Notes: generated by a model not told the origin, from the sequence alone. A DNA stretch of 64,000 bases from Gymnopus androsaceus JB14 (GCA_009733575.1 ML769593.1:1-64000); one strand, 5' to 3'. Shown: positions 9,641 through 20,947, counted from the stretch's first letter. Made by a program: numbers and translations.

Positions 9641-10960
9641 ATGGCTGCTATACACCCTCTTCCTGCTCGAAACGAGCGCTCAGCTCCTAAATGGGACTCC
9701 GAGTTTGAAGAACAACTCCCAACGTTCTTCGAGGAGTTCGAGGCAGTTGCTACAACTGCTGGTATCAACAACGACGATACGGCGATGAAGAAGGGGGTCC
9801 TCCATTACACAGACCAACAGTCGATGCGGTTTTGGAGGACCCTACCTACCTACGAGGATGCCACGAAAACGTGGACCGAGTTCAAGGACGAGGTCTTGGT
9901 CCGCTATCCCGGTGCGTTGAAAGATGCGGAATCGACGATGGAGGACCTGAGAAAGGTCGTTAGCGAGTACGCCGGTTCAGGAGTTACGAACAGCAAAGAA
10001 CTGCTGACTTACCATCGTGACTTCTCGATCATTGCCAAATCCCTTTTGACCAACAGAATACTTTCCGGGGTCCAAGTTGCCAGCATCTATACCGAGGCGT
10101 TCTCCAAACGATTCGTAATCGCCTAGATACACGACTCCAGGTGAAATGCCCCCAGAAACCCAAAGGACAAGCGTATACACTTACCGAGTTGCGCGAAGCC
10201 ACCACTATCTCCTTTCCGATGCATCAACCACAGTAAAGCCCGGAAATTTTAGTACAGGGGACCGCTCCAAGGTCCCCGTATCCTCTATAACTGCATCAGT
10301 AGCTCCTAAGGTTGAATCAACAGGAGTCGAAGCTGGACCAGTTGTCCCAAGTGGTCGCTTCGTTGACCCAACTAATGACCCAGATGGTCAAAGGTGGCGA
10401 AAGCAGCCCATCTTCATCCAGTAGTGGTTTCCGTCCTCCGAAGCCGAATCGGTCGAATAAGTGCTTTTGGGATAACTGCGACAGCACGAAGTTTGATAAC
10501 TGTGTTGACCTATCGGAATGGGTTAGCAAAGGTCGCGTGGAACGAGACGAAAATGGATTCGTACAGTTGAAAGGTGGCCAGCGTCTTCCTCGTATTCAAC
10601 GATATACGGAGGGTACGTTGAAACAACGCTTCGAACGATATTTCGAAGACCATCCGTCCGAGAAGTCCTGGCTGTTGGAATCACCCCAGGTTACAACGGG
10701 ACCGTTGGCGGGAGTCGACGTGAGTGCCCTACTCATCGTATACTCTACAGGGATTCCAGGGTCCGTCGATGCTTGCAAAGGCAGCGTCGTATATGGCGAG
10801 TCCTGTCGACGAGGAACAACAAGAAGCTGAGGTAATTCGTCAGCTTCTCTTCAAAATGGAAACACGCCGTGCAGCGAAGGAAGCCAACGATAAAGACGTA
10901 CCTGATAAAACGTCGTCGAAGCCTATACCGAAACCCAAACCTAAACCTCCTCCTCGCTGA
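9641..10960 (+). pseudogene. Gypsy gag with zinc-knuckle-like region, frame-broken
   Basis: Starting at ATG 9641 (MAAIHPLPARNERSAPKW), a helical capsid-like domain reads EEQLPTFFEEFEAVATTAG ... TWTEFKDEVLVRYPG ... LLTYHRDFSIIAKSLL, stopping at TAG 10124-10126. A second frame (10312-10830) begins with Gln/Ser-rich sequence and holds CFWDNCDSTKFDNC, a Cys-rich motif in the zinc-knuckle position. A third frame (10724-10960) continues with EEQQEAEVIRQLLFKMETRRA and a KPIPKPKPKPPPR tail. The order matches one gag frame broken by at least two frame changes. Gag would form the virus-like particle and bind RNA. Confidence 0.7.
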
Positions 10961-11897
10961 TCCTGAGCCTTCCCAGCCGATTCCTCCTGTTCCTGGTCCA
11001 ACGAGACCGCCGAAGCCTATCATAGGCAAACTTCCCCCCAATTACGTCCCTCCGCAGGAAAGGACGGTTGGCGTCCCTCCAAAGGATGACGTCCGTAACT
11101 TTCGATACCGAGCACCTATAGAGACCGAGGCTGCTGTTGAACGAGTTGTTCAGGCAGGACTCTCGAGCGTGGTTTCTATTCGACAGGATGATCTATTAGC
11201 AATCGCTCCAGAATACAGAAGAAGAGTGAAAGAAAATGTAACGAGCCGTCGTATCGGAATCGACGGAAATCTTTTGGAAGATATTGAGCCGACTTACCTT
11301 TTGGAATCGTCAAAATCACTGTCCCCGAGTAGATCTCAGTACTGTGAGAATAACTCCCTCCCTTTTGCTCTGAAAGATCCTCCAGATCCGGTAGCAGTTT
11401 TCTTCCAGGAATTCGGAGATGCGGTAGAAGGAGATGGTTTCTACGTTGCAAAGGAATCAGCCAGTATTCGAGGAATAAACGCCCTCATTGGAGAACGTTC
11501 TGTCCATTGTGTTGCGGACAGTGGGTGCAGCATAGTGGCCATGTCGGACGCAACTAGCAACGCGTTAGGACTTTCATTCGATCCGAAAAGACGTATCCCG
11601 CTACAGAGCGCGAATGGTAAGACGGACTGGACACTAGGAACTGCGAAGGACGTACCATTCCGTTTCAACGACATTATTGCGTTCTTGCAGGTCCATATCG
11701 TCGACTCTCCCGCATACGACGTCTTGTTAGGCCGTCCATTCGAGATCCTAACCCAAGCCCATATTAAAAACTTCCTCTCCGGCGATCAGCACTATACGCT
11801 GACCGACCCCAATACCGACAAGGTGGTCACCATTCCTACGATCCCTCGAGAGCTTCCGCGATTTCGCAAGGAAGACGGAAGGGACAGAAGCTATTGA
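10869..11897 (+). CDS. Gypsy protease region of pol
   Basis: An open frame of about 340 residues. After a Pro-rich lead, the sequence HCVADSGCSIVAMSDATSNALG has the retropepsin active site (D-S-G) at nt about 11517-11525, and AYDVLLGRPFEI near 11717 is the flap/C-terminal LLG motif of retroviral-type aspartic proteases. The frame ends at TGA 11895-11897, and RT follows in another frame. In an intact element this would probably be fused with RT. Confidence 0.75.
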   Translation: MQRRKPTIKTYLIKRRRSLYRNPNLNLLLADPEPSQPIPPVPGPTRPPKPIIGKLPPNYVPPQERTVGVPPKDDVRNFRYRAPIETEAAVERVVQAGLSSVVSIRQDDLLAIAPEYRRRVKENVTSRRIGIDGNLLEDIEPTYLLESSKSLSPSRSQYCENNSLPFALKDPPDPVAVFFQEFGDAVEGDGFYVAKESASIRGINALIGERSVHCVADSGCSIVAMSDATSNALGLSFDPKRRIPLQSANGKTDWTLGTAKDVPFRFNDIIAFLQVHIVDSPAYDVLLGRPFEILTQAHIKNFLSGDQHYTLTDPNTDKVVTIPTIPRELPRFRKEDGRDRSY

Positions 11898-11913
11898 GGA
11901 AAGAGAGAGGGGG

Positions 11914-14900
11914 GTGGCTTATACCCTCGAGCCAGCGCCACCGCCCCCGACGATGGTGGAGTTTGAAGACTTGAACGATGGAGATGAAGTCCTGGTGGCC
12001 GTTGAGGTGCACGAGGCACCGCTGGCATTGGACTTATCAAACATCAGCGCTAATATCTCAATATCCCTTAGATCCGAGGTCCTCGGTCCGGAACCGAGTT
12101 CCGATCAAATTAGCTTGGCGTTCTTTCACGCCCACGCTTTCTTCTCTTACGATTCAACAACGTACGCGTCGATTCTTCAGTGTTCAGCTGTTCCAGCCTC
12201 ATTCATTAATTCCCCCAGTCTCTCTTCTTCCTGTTCCACTCTAGGGTCCCTCCTTCCTCACCTCCCTTCACAATATAGTTGTCTACCTTTAACTCCCAAT
12301 GAAAATTCTATACCAATTCCCATATTTGCTGCCGCGAAGAAGCGTTACAGGCCAGTACACCGGCGTACTGTTCCTGTGCCAACAACTCTGCCCGAGAAAT
12401 TCCGAATAATTCGCCATTTTCCAACGGATCCGCTCGAAGATCTTCCCATACTCAATCCAATTCCGCCATCTTTCACTCCCACTGGACGTTATACCCAAGA
12501 ACGTAAAGACGTTATTGACAGCGTTCACGACCACGCTTTCCTATGGCCGGAAGAAATGAAGGCAGTCCATCATCTAATGATGCTTCAGGAGGGTGCATTT
12601 GCATGGAACGAAATGGAAAAAGGTCAATTTAAACATGAGTACTTCCCTCCTGTGGAAATTCCTGTCATTGAACACATACCCTGGCGTGTGCCGGTCCTCC
12701 CGATTCCCCCAGGTCTAATGGACGAGGTCATTAAAGTAGTCAAGGATAAAATTCAATCTGGCATTTACGAGCCGTCGAATTCGTCCTATCGGTCCCGTTG
12801 GTTTACAGTGGTTAAGAAAGATGGAAAGTCGCTGCGAATCGTTCATGATTTGCAGCCTCTGAACGCAGTCACGATTCGTGATTCATCAATTCCGCCAGTC
12901 TTGGAGCACCTAGCAGAATGGTATGCGTGCCGGGCAGTTCTTGCAGCGCTGGATATCTTTGTAGGTTATGATGAACGTTCCCTGGCCATCTCCTCCCGCG
13001 ATCTCACAACATTCCAAACCCCTCTTGGTCCTTTCCGTCTAACTGCTATTCCCATGGGTTGGACAAACTCCGTCCAAATATTCCACGGAGACGTCACCTT
13101 CATTAATCAACCTGAAATCCCCGAATTCACCATTCCCTATTTGGAACGACGTTAATGTTTGTGGCGGTCCTACTCGCTACGAACTCCCGGATGGCTCGTT
13201 CGAGACAATTCCGGAGAATCAGGGAATTCGTCGATTCATCTGGGAACACCTCCAGGTGGTCAACCGTATTCTCCAACGTATGAAGTATGCTGGGGGTACG
13301 TATTCTGGTCCGAAGGCCATCATCGCGGCGTCTGAAGCCCTTATTACTGGCCACCTCTGTTCCTACGAAGGTCGTAAAATTGACAAATCGCGGGTGGCGA
13401 AAATTGTCAATTGGGGTCCTCTACTTAAGCTCACAGATGTCCGGGCATTCCTAGGTACCACGGGTCTTTGCCGGAACTTTATTGAGAGGTTCGCCGAGTT
13501 GGCTGAACCTTTGACTCGGTTAACGAGACGAGATATCCCTTTCCAGTTCGGGGAACTGGAAGCCCGTACTCAACAATGCTTAAAGGACGCGGTCCTTTCA
13601 AGTGGTGCTATCCGTCCTCTGGTCTATGTGTCCGGCATCCCAGTCATTCTTGTTGTCGATACCTCAAATATCTGCATTGGTTTTATAATCATGCAGCCCT
13701 CTCCCGATAATCCCTCAGTCCGCTATATCAATCGTTTTGGATCCATTACTTTAAATTCTCGTGAAGCTAATTACAGTCAGGCCAAGCTGGAACTTTACGG
13801 CCTTTTCCGTTCCTTACGTGCAACTCGTCTATGGACAGTTGGTGCGAAACACTTCGTTGTTGAGGTAGACGCACTCTACATCCGTGGGATGATCAATAAC
13901 CCCGATATCCAGCCCAACGCAACTATAAATTGTTGGATTGCTGGGATTTTACTCTTCAACTTCACAATGTTCCATGTCCCTTCTGAGCGTATCGCTGCGG
14001 ATGGCGTTTCACGCCGTACTCCTCAACCAAACAATGATCCTGAAGATGATGGTGACCATGAAGACTGGATAGACCGTGCAAACGGGTTTATTCATTTTAT
14101 TAACTTTTCTGTCTTTCAACCTTCCTCCCTCAACAGACTTTCAACCTTTCCGGTATTTGCCACCGAGTCTATTTCCTCTCCGCATTCATCTTCGGATGAA
14201 TTTATCCCTTACGAGTCTATTCCGCGGTCAAAACAGGCTATTCGCGTGGATTCACGTATGGATTCCGTGCGGGAATACCTCTCATCCCTCCAACGACCAG
14301 AGGGTCTTTCCGATGACCAGTTCTCTGGTTTTATTCGATATTGTCTACATTTCTTTGTTGACAAGTCGGGACGCTTATGGCGCAAAGATGTCAATGGCTG
14401 TCACTGCCTGGTAATCCCTCAAGCTCGTCGAATTCCCATTATTCGGGAATGTCATGACTGAATGGGTCACAAGGGTATTTGGTCCACCATGGCATCCATC
14501 CGTGAACGTTTCTGGTGGCCAAACTCAACGAAGATGTCAAGTGGTACATCCGTACGTGTCACCTCTGTCAACTCCGTCAAACGGAGAAGCTCCGTATCCC
14601 TCCAGTGGTTGCAGAACCACTCAGTTTATTTTCAAAGTGCTACATGGACACGATGGAGATGCCATCCTCTGGTGGCTTCAAATATATTGTCCATGGCCGC
14701 TGCTCTTCCTCCGCATATCCCGAGTTCTGCAAATTGCGATGCCAGACAGGCGATGCAATTGCTACTTGGATTTTCGAGTCAATCATCTGCCGTTGGGGTG
14801 CTTTACGAGAAATCGTTACGGATAACGGTACTCCTTTCCTTAAGGCCCTCGATGTCCTCGCGAAACGTTATGGCATCCGTCACATTACAATTTCGACGTA

Positions 14901-15613
14901 CAACTCCCAGGCAGCTGGTGTTATTGAACGCCGACATCTCAATGTCAGAGAAGCTTTGGTCAAGTCTGCTGACGGGGATGCTTCCAAATGGTCTCCGGTT
15001 TCTGCCTCAGTCTTTTGGGCTGAAAGAGTTACGGTACTCCGTTCTGTAGGTGCGAGTCCGTATTTCTTAGCCCACGGTGTTCATCCCACTCTTCCCATCG
15101 ATCTCCTTGAGGCTACATACCTCCTTCCTCCTCCTACTTCCACCATGACCACAACGGATCTTATTGCATGACGGTCTCGCGAACTTCAAAAGTGTCTCGA
15201 AGATCTCGAGGATATGCGCCTCCGCGTTTACGGTAAACGGCTCGATTGGGTTCGCAAGGTTGAGTTGGAGCACGCTGCTTCAATCAAAACCTACGATTTT
15301 GTCCCTGGAAACCTCGTTTTAGCTCGCAATACGCGTGTCAAGACTCGAGAAGAACAATATGCGCTACATGGGACCCTTGATGGTTATACGCCGTAACCGC
15401 GGTGGAGCTTACATTGTTTGTGAGCTCGATGGTACAGTTTGGCGTCGCCCAGTTGGGGCGTTTTGCCTTATTCCCTATCTCTCTCGTTTATCTCTCCCTC
15501 TTCCGGACCTGGACGACTTCCTCGATATCACGACGACGGAGTTAACGGACCTGGAGGGCTCGTTTGACGAGGACCCCGAGGAATCTCCGACTGTTGAGGG
15601 TTCGGAGTTGTAA
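11914..15613 (+). pseudogene. Gypsy reverse transcriptase, RNase H and integrase (frame-broken)
   Basis: RT: RSRWFTVVKKDGKSLRIVHDLQPLN, AALDIFVGYDE and PLGPFRLTAIPMGWTNS are RT blocks. The YLDD active site is destroyed by one extra A at 13145-13146, after which DVNVCGGPTRYE continues in another frame. RNase H region: VDTSNICIGFIIMQ ... YSQAKLELYGLFRSLR. TGA at 14459-14461 lies just before the integrase GHKG. Integrase: a zinc motif ending CHLCQ, catalytic residues YMDTMEM, TDNGTPF and IERRHLNVREAL all present, but a missing A at 14521-14523, TGA at 15169-15171 and a frame change near 15350 break it. The C-terminus (YMGPLMVIRRNRGGAYIVCELDG) ends at 15613. Confidence 0.88.
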
Positions 15614-15652
15614 TTTTTGCTTTACTTTAATTTACGCTGAGATTTAATTGAC

Positions 15653-16290
15653 AAAGTTCTACACATCCCCTTCCTCTCCGTTTCCTGTACGTTCAATCAC
15701 ATTCCAAGCAGCAACAATTCCATTTCTACCTCCCCCAGCTCTTTTGAACACATCCTCAATCGTCTTCCGTCCAGCCACATCCCCATATTCAACGCCAAAC
15801 CAGGTGGAGTCCGTTTCACCATCCATGGGGTGTTCACTATAGTGAGCATTCACAAACTGGATGCATTCCCGAAGATTGGAGTGCGTGGTGAACCTTCGAA
15901 GAAGTTCAGACCAATCCGTTTGCAAAAATCCCAACACTCACTTCAAAATACGCACGTCCTCCATCTAAAAATAACGACGGGAACGGCTCGGGTCAAGCCA
16001 TAATGCCTGGGCATTGACTTCTCGACGTGGATTGCACTTTCCGTAATCTCGGCGGGGAGCAACTTGAGGGTTTGCCCATCCATCGTGTGCAAATGGGAGA
16101 AGAAATCCTTTGGGTACACAGGGACGTCCCCGCTTTCAAAACCAGCCTGTCGGATAAATCCTTCGAGTTGGATTATTGACCAACCGAGCATGAAGGTGTT
16201 GTGGGCGTTCCGGTTTTCCTCCCATTTGTCCAGAAGGGTATCGAATTGTTCACGGAGATACAGGTACAGGGATTCACGTTCGCTGGTCAT
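15653..16290 (-). pseudogene. antisense accessory ORF between Gypsy pol and 3' LTR
   Basis: On the minus strand ATG 16290 opens MTSERESLYLYLREQFDTLL, continuing with NAHNTFMLGWSIIQLEGF, PVYPKDFFSHLHTMDGQ and KLLPAEITESAIHVE. A short intron-like or frame-broken interval follows (about 15925-16010). Then another frame gives ELLRRFTTHSNLRECIQFVN, PMDGETDSTWFGVEYGDVA, TIEDVFKRAGGGRNGIVAAW and NVIERTGN, ending near 15655. Composition is protein-like over about 190 residues. I do not recognise the family. Its place, opposite to pol and just before the 3' LTR, resembles antisense extra ORFs known in some plant Gypsy elements. Confidence 0.6.
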
Positions 16291-16395
16291 GATGGTGTGT
16301 ACTTGCCGACTTTCTACTTCATATATATACATTTTTTTTTTCTTTTCTGTTTGTCTTTCTTTTTTGCTCCGCTTGGTCCCCCGTGTTTTCATTTT

Positions 16396-16410
16396 AAAGT
16401 AAAGAGGGGA
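16396..16410 (+). promoter_or_regulatory. Gypsy polypurine tract
   Basis: AAAGTAAAGAGGGGA lies directly before the 3' LTR, the expected place for plus-strand priming. Confidence 0.7.
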
Positions 16411-16724
16411 TGTCGCGCTTCATACGCGTATGCATGCGTATGACTTCGCGACAAGGCCCTTGTACCATAGATACAAGGCCCAACATACTTACCAGCTATC
16501 GGTGCTCTCGGACACGTTCCGTTCCTTGTTACTTACCGCACAACCATTCAGTTAGACTGTAGACACATAGGGGATCCGGTATGTAGAAAACGAGCATCGA
16601 TTCGAGATAGAAAGTAGATACAACTTTCCCTTCACAGTATACCTTCTTTAACCTGCAAACAGACCTGATTAACCCTCTCGAACCCGAAGCACGTTCATGT
16701 CTACGCACGCGAGCAAGCTTTACA
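16411..16724 (+). repeat. Gypsy 3' LTR
   Basis: 314 bp, about 97.5% identical to the 5' LTR by eye. Followed by CAGG, the second half of the target duplication, and then by Copia gag sequence. Confidence 0.92.
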
Positions 16725-16728
16725 CAGG

Positions 16729-17133
16729 TCATCACTAACCGCTTATCAAAGGAGGCTTGTGGTATCTTACCTCCAGCCCTGGACCCTTTGGCTGGTTTAC
16801 CTGCCACAGCACGCGACTTCTACTTAGCCCTTTGAACTCAGTATTGCTTGCACTGGCAATCTACTGGCTTGGCTATTCTTGAAGCGAAATTGCATACGAC
16901 TTGTATTGAAGGGGGTAACATTCCAGAATGGATTGTTAAATGGAAATTGACTGTGGGACGACTCCAAGCTGCTGCGTATCCCATTGTCTGGTTGACCATC
17001 CAATCTACCTTTGCTCAACTACTACCTCCCAATGGACCATGCTCTCATGTTGCCCACGATATCTGTAAACATATTGACCACCCAGATCTCTTCCCTCACA
17101 AACCACTTAACTATAACACCTTCCAATCCTATA
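16729..17133 (+). pseudogene. Copia gag, middle part
   Basis: The reading frame resumes directly after the Gypsy element: ITNRLSKEACGILPPALD ... PATARDFYLAL, then a TGA at 16833-16835, then TQYCLHWQSTGLAILEAKL, IPEWIVKWKLTVGRLQAA, NGPCSHVAHDICKHIDHP and NYNTFQSY, where MITE B interrupts it. These helical segments are typical of UBN2-like gag of Agaricomycete Copia elements. Confidence 0.7.
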
Positions 17134-17881
17134 CAGCTGATTCCGCTAAGCCTTTGGCAAATATCCCGATAAGTGTCCAGGAATGTTTTGCAATTTGGCC
17201 CGATAAAATTGAATCAGTGTTTTCTGGCCATTAAGTGGTGGCTGTGCAAAGTTATGATGGTGATCCTATTAGGTAAGCCATTCTTTAGCCTTTCTGATGC
17301 TTTACGTAAGGTCCGATCAATTTTTACAGCCGCTGTGGCCATGCCAAATTTGGCAATTTTATATCTCAAGAACGAGGCATCGTGGGAAAAAACTGACACC
17401 CCCCCTTGGATTTGTCAGACCATCCCCTATCCAACCCTGACCCTAACCCTAACCCTAATCCCACTCCTAACCTAGTAATAGCGGGGGCAAGCCCCCGCAC
17501 CCCCATTTTTATCCTTAACCCCTGACCCTAACCCCAACCCCTAACCCCTAACCTATGCGCACTGAAGGTTTGGCAATGTTTTGATCAGTTCTCTATGTTA
17601 GGGTTCGCACAAGTGCGAACCCTAACGAGAACTGCTCAAAACATTGCTTTTTCAGGTAACCCTAATTAACCCTAATTCTGATATTTGCCAAATATTTTGT
17701 GATATTTTCACTGTTTTTGACGAATATTTTGCAAAGAATCCAAAGTTCTGCCCCCTATCAGAATATTTGGCAAATAGTCTTCTAGGGCAATTTTTTTTTT
17801 CTTTGATTTTATCGGGTCAAATTGCAAAACGTTCCCCGACACTTATCGGGATATTTAGCTTAAGACTAGCAGCATCTAGTG
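17134..17881. mobile_element. MITE B, second copy of the MITE A family, nested in Copia gag
   Basis: 748 bp, CAGCTGATTCC...GCATCTAGTG, flanked by TCCTATA at 17127-17133 and 17882-17888. Inverted subterminal blocks carry AAATATCCCGATAAGTGTC and CAATTTG(G/A)CCCGATAAAAT. Deleting it with one TSD joins NTFQSY to TAKVQAAYKNDKH of gag in frame. The interior holds CCCTAA-type tracts (about 17427-17460 and 17516-17553), a CCCCCGC hairpin, and a 73-bp hairpin absent from MITE A. Confidence 0.88.
17574..17646. repeat. 73-bp telomere-like hairpin inside MITE B
   Basis: Outer arms CAATGTTTTGA and TCAAAACATTG, middle arms CAGTTCTC and GAGAACTG, and a central perfect stem GTTAGGGTTCGCAC / GTGCGAACCCTAAC (17597-17626, two-base loop). 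MITE A has only CAATGTTTT followed by TTCAGG at this position, so the hairpin is extra to this copy. Confidence 0.85.
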
Positions 17882-17888
17882 TCCTATA

Positions 17889-18361
17889 CTGCCAAAGTCC
17901 AAGCTGCCTATAAAAATGATAAACATTTGAAGGAGATCCAAGGCAAGCAGGACAACTCAACTAGCAGCCACAGTGGTAATCAAAATGGCCACAGTGGCTG
18001 GAAGGCACGTAATGGGGGTGGTCGGGATGGTGCCAATTCAGCTACTTCTGCCACAGTTGATGGGGGTGGCACCAATGGGGGTGGTACACATAGAGAACCG
18101 AATACTAATACCGGCCAAGAACATGGGCTGAGGGCTAATATTGTATCAACTTCTGTTTTGGAGCAGAACAAACTTGGAAACATAGGTACTACATCTGTAT
18201 CAGCTATCTTCCCAAACAAAGACATCCATATTTCCTCATATCCAATGTGTACACCTAAGCCTTTACCTACCTCGACATACACCTTGGACAATCTTTGGAA
18301 ATCCGATGGATTTGCATTTGCTACAATCATTGGCGGATATTCTACGCTCTCTTATTGGTGA
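17889..18361 (+). pseudogene. Copia gag C-terminus and truncated linker
   Basis: TAKVQAAYKNDKHLKEIQG continues gag after MITE B, followed by Ser/Asn/Gly-rich sequence (GGRDGANSATSATVDGGG) and a linker ending NLWKSDGFAFATIIGGYS. No CCHC knuckle or D-S/T-G protease motif is present, so the gag-protease-integrase junction appears deleted. Confidence 0.6.
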
Positions 18362-20905
18362 TGCCGCCACATCCTACATCAGCACAAAAAATATCAATAA
18401 ATGTCCCCAGGCATATGAACACCTTGTTTTGACTGTGAACGAATGGGAACAATTTAGTGGGGAATGTACTGGTGCATTGCGCGCAGATGGTGCAAAGGAA
18501 TTTCATGACAAGAAAATTGATGAATTCTTACACAGGCGGGGAATCTCTGACGCGTCCACAGCCCCGTATGCTCATTGGCAGAATGGGAAAGCTGAACGTT
18601 GGATTCGACAAGTGCAGGACATGGCGATGGTCCTATTACAGGCATTAGGCCTGCCTATGTCCTTTTGGGGTGATGCTGTTGACACAGCAGCTTACATTGT
18701 CAAGCGTCTACCCACTTCAGTGCTAGATGATGATGTTACTCTCTACGAAAAGATGCACAAGATAAAGCCTGACTACTCCATTCTCCAAGTATGGGGGTGC
18801 CAATGCTACTTTTGGGTTGCAAAGGAGAGATAATGGAAACTTGGACCGAAATACACTGAGGGTATTTTTGTTGGCTATGAGAACTCTGGGTATAGGATTC
18901 GGGATCTCAATGGAGCTTACCATGTCATTCCACATGACTGTGTCATCTTCAACAAAAATGAGTTTGGTCGGCTCAAGGCTCCAAGGTTGAAACGCACTGT
19001 CAACTGGGATCCTTCCCTTGACCCTCCTACTACCACAATCGAAGCAGATCTTGCTGAGTGGGATACCTATGTATCTAAGCTTCGGTCTCAATGCCAACAG
19101 TCAACTCTCCCAATCCAATCATATGCTGCATTAGGTAACTTTGTAGCTTATACCTTGGCTGAAGACCTGGTCTCCAAAGCACTGGAACTACCCTCCGATG
19201 AACCTTCTGATTTTGCGAACACTCCTGATACAATTGTACTACCCAACAACTTGACTCAAGACTCTCCAATTTACCTTGCCGCTCCTGCTCTTTGATTCCG
19301 TCACGCAGATGAATCCCAACCTCGTTGCTTGTGCAAAGAACTTTTACAATGCAGCAATAAGGACCGCTGGTTAACTGCAGAGGGAGATGAACTGGCAGGA
19401 CTTCAGAAATTAGGCATGTACTCTATGTCAACACTGCCACAGAATCGGAGACCAATTGTTCCTAAATGGGTCTATAGCTGGAAGCTCAACTCAGAAGGGG
19501 CTATTGTAAAGGCCAAGGCTCGCCTAGTTGGTTTCACTCAACGCCCGGATGACTATGGAAAAACATCTTCTCCTGTAGCACGTGTATCTGGGATCCGACT
19601 CCTTCTTGCAATGGCTGCTCGCCTCGATTGGGAACTATTCACCTTTGATGTGAAACAAGCATTTCTTAATGCTCCCCTAAAAGAGGAAGTTTATCGCCAA
19701 CAAATTCCGGGTTATGAGCTGAGGACCATACATTGGTTCTCCGACTCCATTGTGCACTATATGGTCTACATCAAGCAAGTTATGCTTGGTACTGTACTCT
19801 CCGCAATGCTATTGAGAGTATTGGATTACGCCGGAGTGAAGTAGATCATGCTGTTTTTGTTGGTTATTGGGAACAACCCCCTGATTCCCTGATAGAAATG
19901 CCCACCAATGGTTTGCCTCTTCAGCTAATTATCCCAGTTCATGTCAATGATGGTCTCAGTGCCTGCAACTCTACACCTCTATACCTTTGGTTCATGCATA
20001 TGATCAACAAATTCTTTGAAGTTGAAGATCTTGGTACAGCGTCCATCTTCCTTGGTATGAGGATTCACCGGGATTGGACAAAGAAGGAGCTCTACATTGA
20101 CCAAGCTGCATATATTCTTGATCTGCTTGAACAACACAACATGGTGGGGGTGCAAAACTCAATCTGTTCCAATGACCAAAGTGCTTCATAAACTGGATGA
20201 CAATGTCAACACCAATGCATGCCCTGATATCTTGCGGGAAAACTGGATGGTTTTCTACCAGGCTTTGGTAGGTTCATATAATTGGCTAGCCGTCATATCT
20301 CATCCCGATTTTTCATACACGGCATCATTGCTGGGAACGTATAACTCCAAACCAGCGTTTAAACACATGGTGTTGGCCAAATGTGTCCTTCAATACCTGG
20401 CTGGGACAATTGAATGGGTTCTGGTTCTAGGAGGGAACCAACTGTGCTCATTCAGAACATTCCCCCCTCTATATTTGCAATATTTCTATTTGGCAGTCTA
20501 GTTTTGTGGTCTTCCAGCAAACAAAAGATGGTTGCCCTATCCTCTACTGAGGCCAAATGCATGGCGCTGACACACATTCTTAAAGAACTTCTGTGGTTCC
20601 GTCTCTTCACCACTGACCTTCAGATCCACCTACCTATCCCATTCCCTTTACTTTCAGACAATCACTCCGGAATCCAAATCGCTAACAACAACTCCACATC
20701 CACAAATGCAAAACATATTGATATTAAATTTCACTTCATTCGCTCTCATGTCTCAAAGGGAGATTTTGACATTCACTGGATTCAAACTTCGGATACGGTT
20801 GCTGATGTCTTCATAAAGCCCTTACAGCATGAGTTACATACAAAACATAGTTTACGTCTTGGTTTGACTCCTTTTTCATCTCTTCATATTTCTGACTGTT
20901 CTTGA
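18333..20905 (+). pseudogene. Copia pol: integrase, reverse transcriptase, RNase H remnants
   Basis: Integrase: ALRADGAKEF (second Asp) and WQNGKAERWIRQVQDMA (Glu) are present; the first Asp is missing. TAA at 18831-18833 after VAKER and TGA at 19293-19295 interrupt the linker. RT: WVYSWKLNSEGAIVKAKARLV ... DVKQAFLNAPLKEEVY, a frame change near 19730, then LHCALYGLHQASYAW. The active site is HVNDG (about 19940), where Copia elements have (Y/H)VDDG, so one catalytic Asp is Asn. RNase H: SSKQKMVALSSTEAKCMAL and SDNHSGIQIANN ... TNAKHIDIKFHFIR are present, but its N-terminal part is lost. Ends at TGA 20903-20905. Confidence 0.85.
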
Positions 20906-20935
20906 TCCTACTTACAGAATCTGTCTCTTTGTAGC

Positions 20936-20947
20936 CCAAGGGGGATG
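20936..20947 (+). promoter_or_regulatory. Copia polypurine tract
   Basis: The purine-rich run AAGGGGGATG precedes the 3' LTR. Confidence 0.6.

Larger units (their letters stand above)
8929..16724 (+). mobile_element. Gypsy-type LTR retrotransposon nested in the Copia gag
   Basis: Two 314-bp LTRs (8929-9242 and 16411-16724), both TGTCGCGC...CTTTACA, enclose gag, protease, RT, RNase H and integrase in Gypsy order, plus an antisense frame before the 3' LTR. The 4-bp duplication CAGG flanks it (8925-8928 and 16725-16728). The LTRs differ at about 8 of 314 positions (7 transitions), so it inserted after the Copia. The internal region starts two bases after the LTR with TGGAGCCCACCGCGAG, a plausible tRNA 3'-end primer site; the tRNA is not identified. 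Pol carries several frameshifts and stops, so this copy is dead. Confidence 0.93.

Noticed and set aside
7256..17553. CCCTAA tracts as a chromosome end
   Set aside because: They are short, imperfect, lie inside MITEs and are followed by many kilobases of other sequence.
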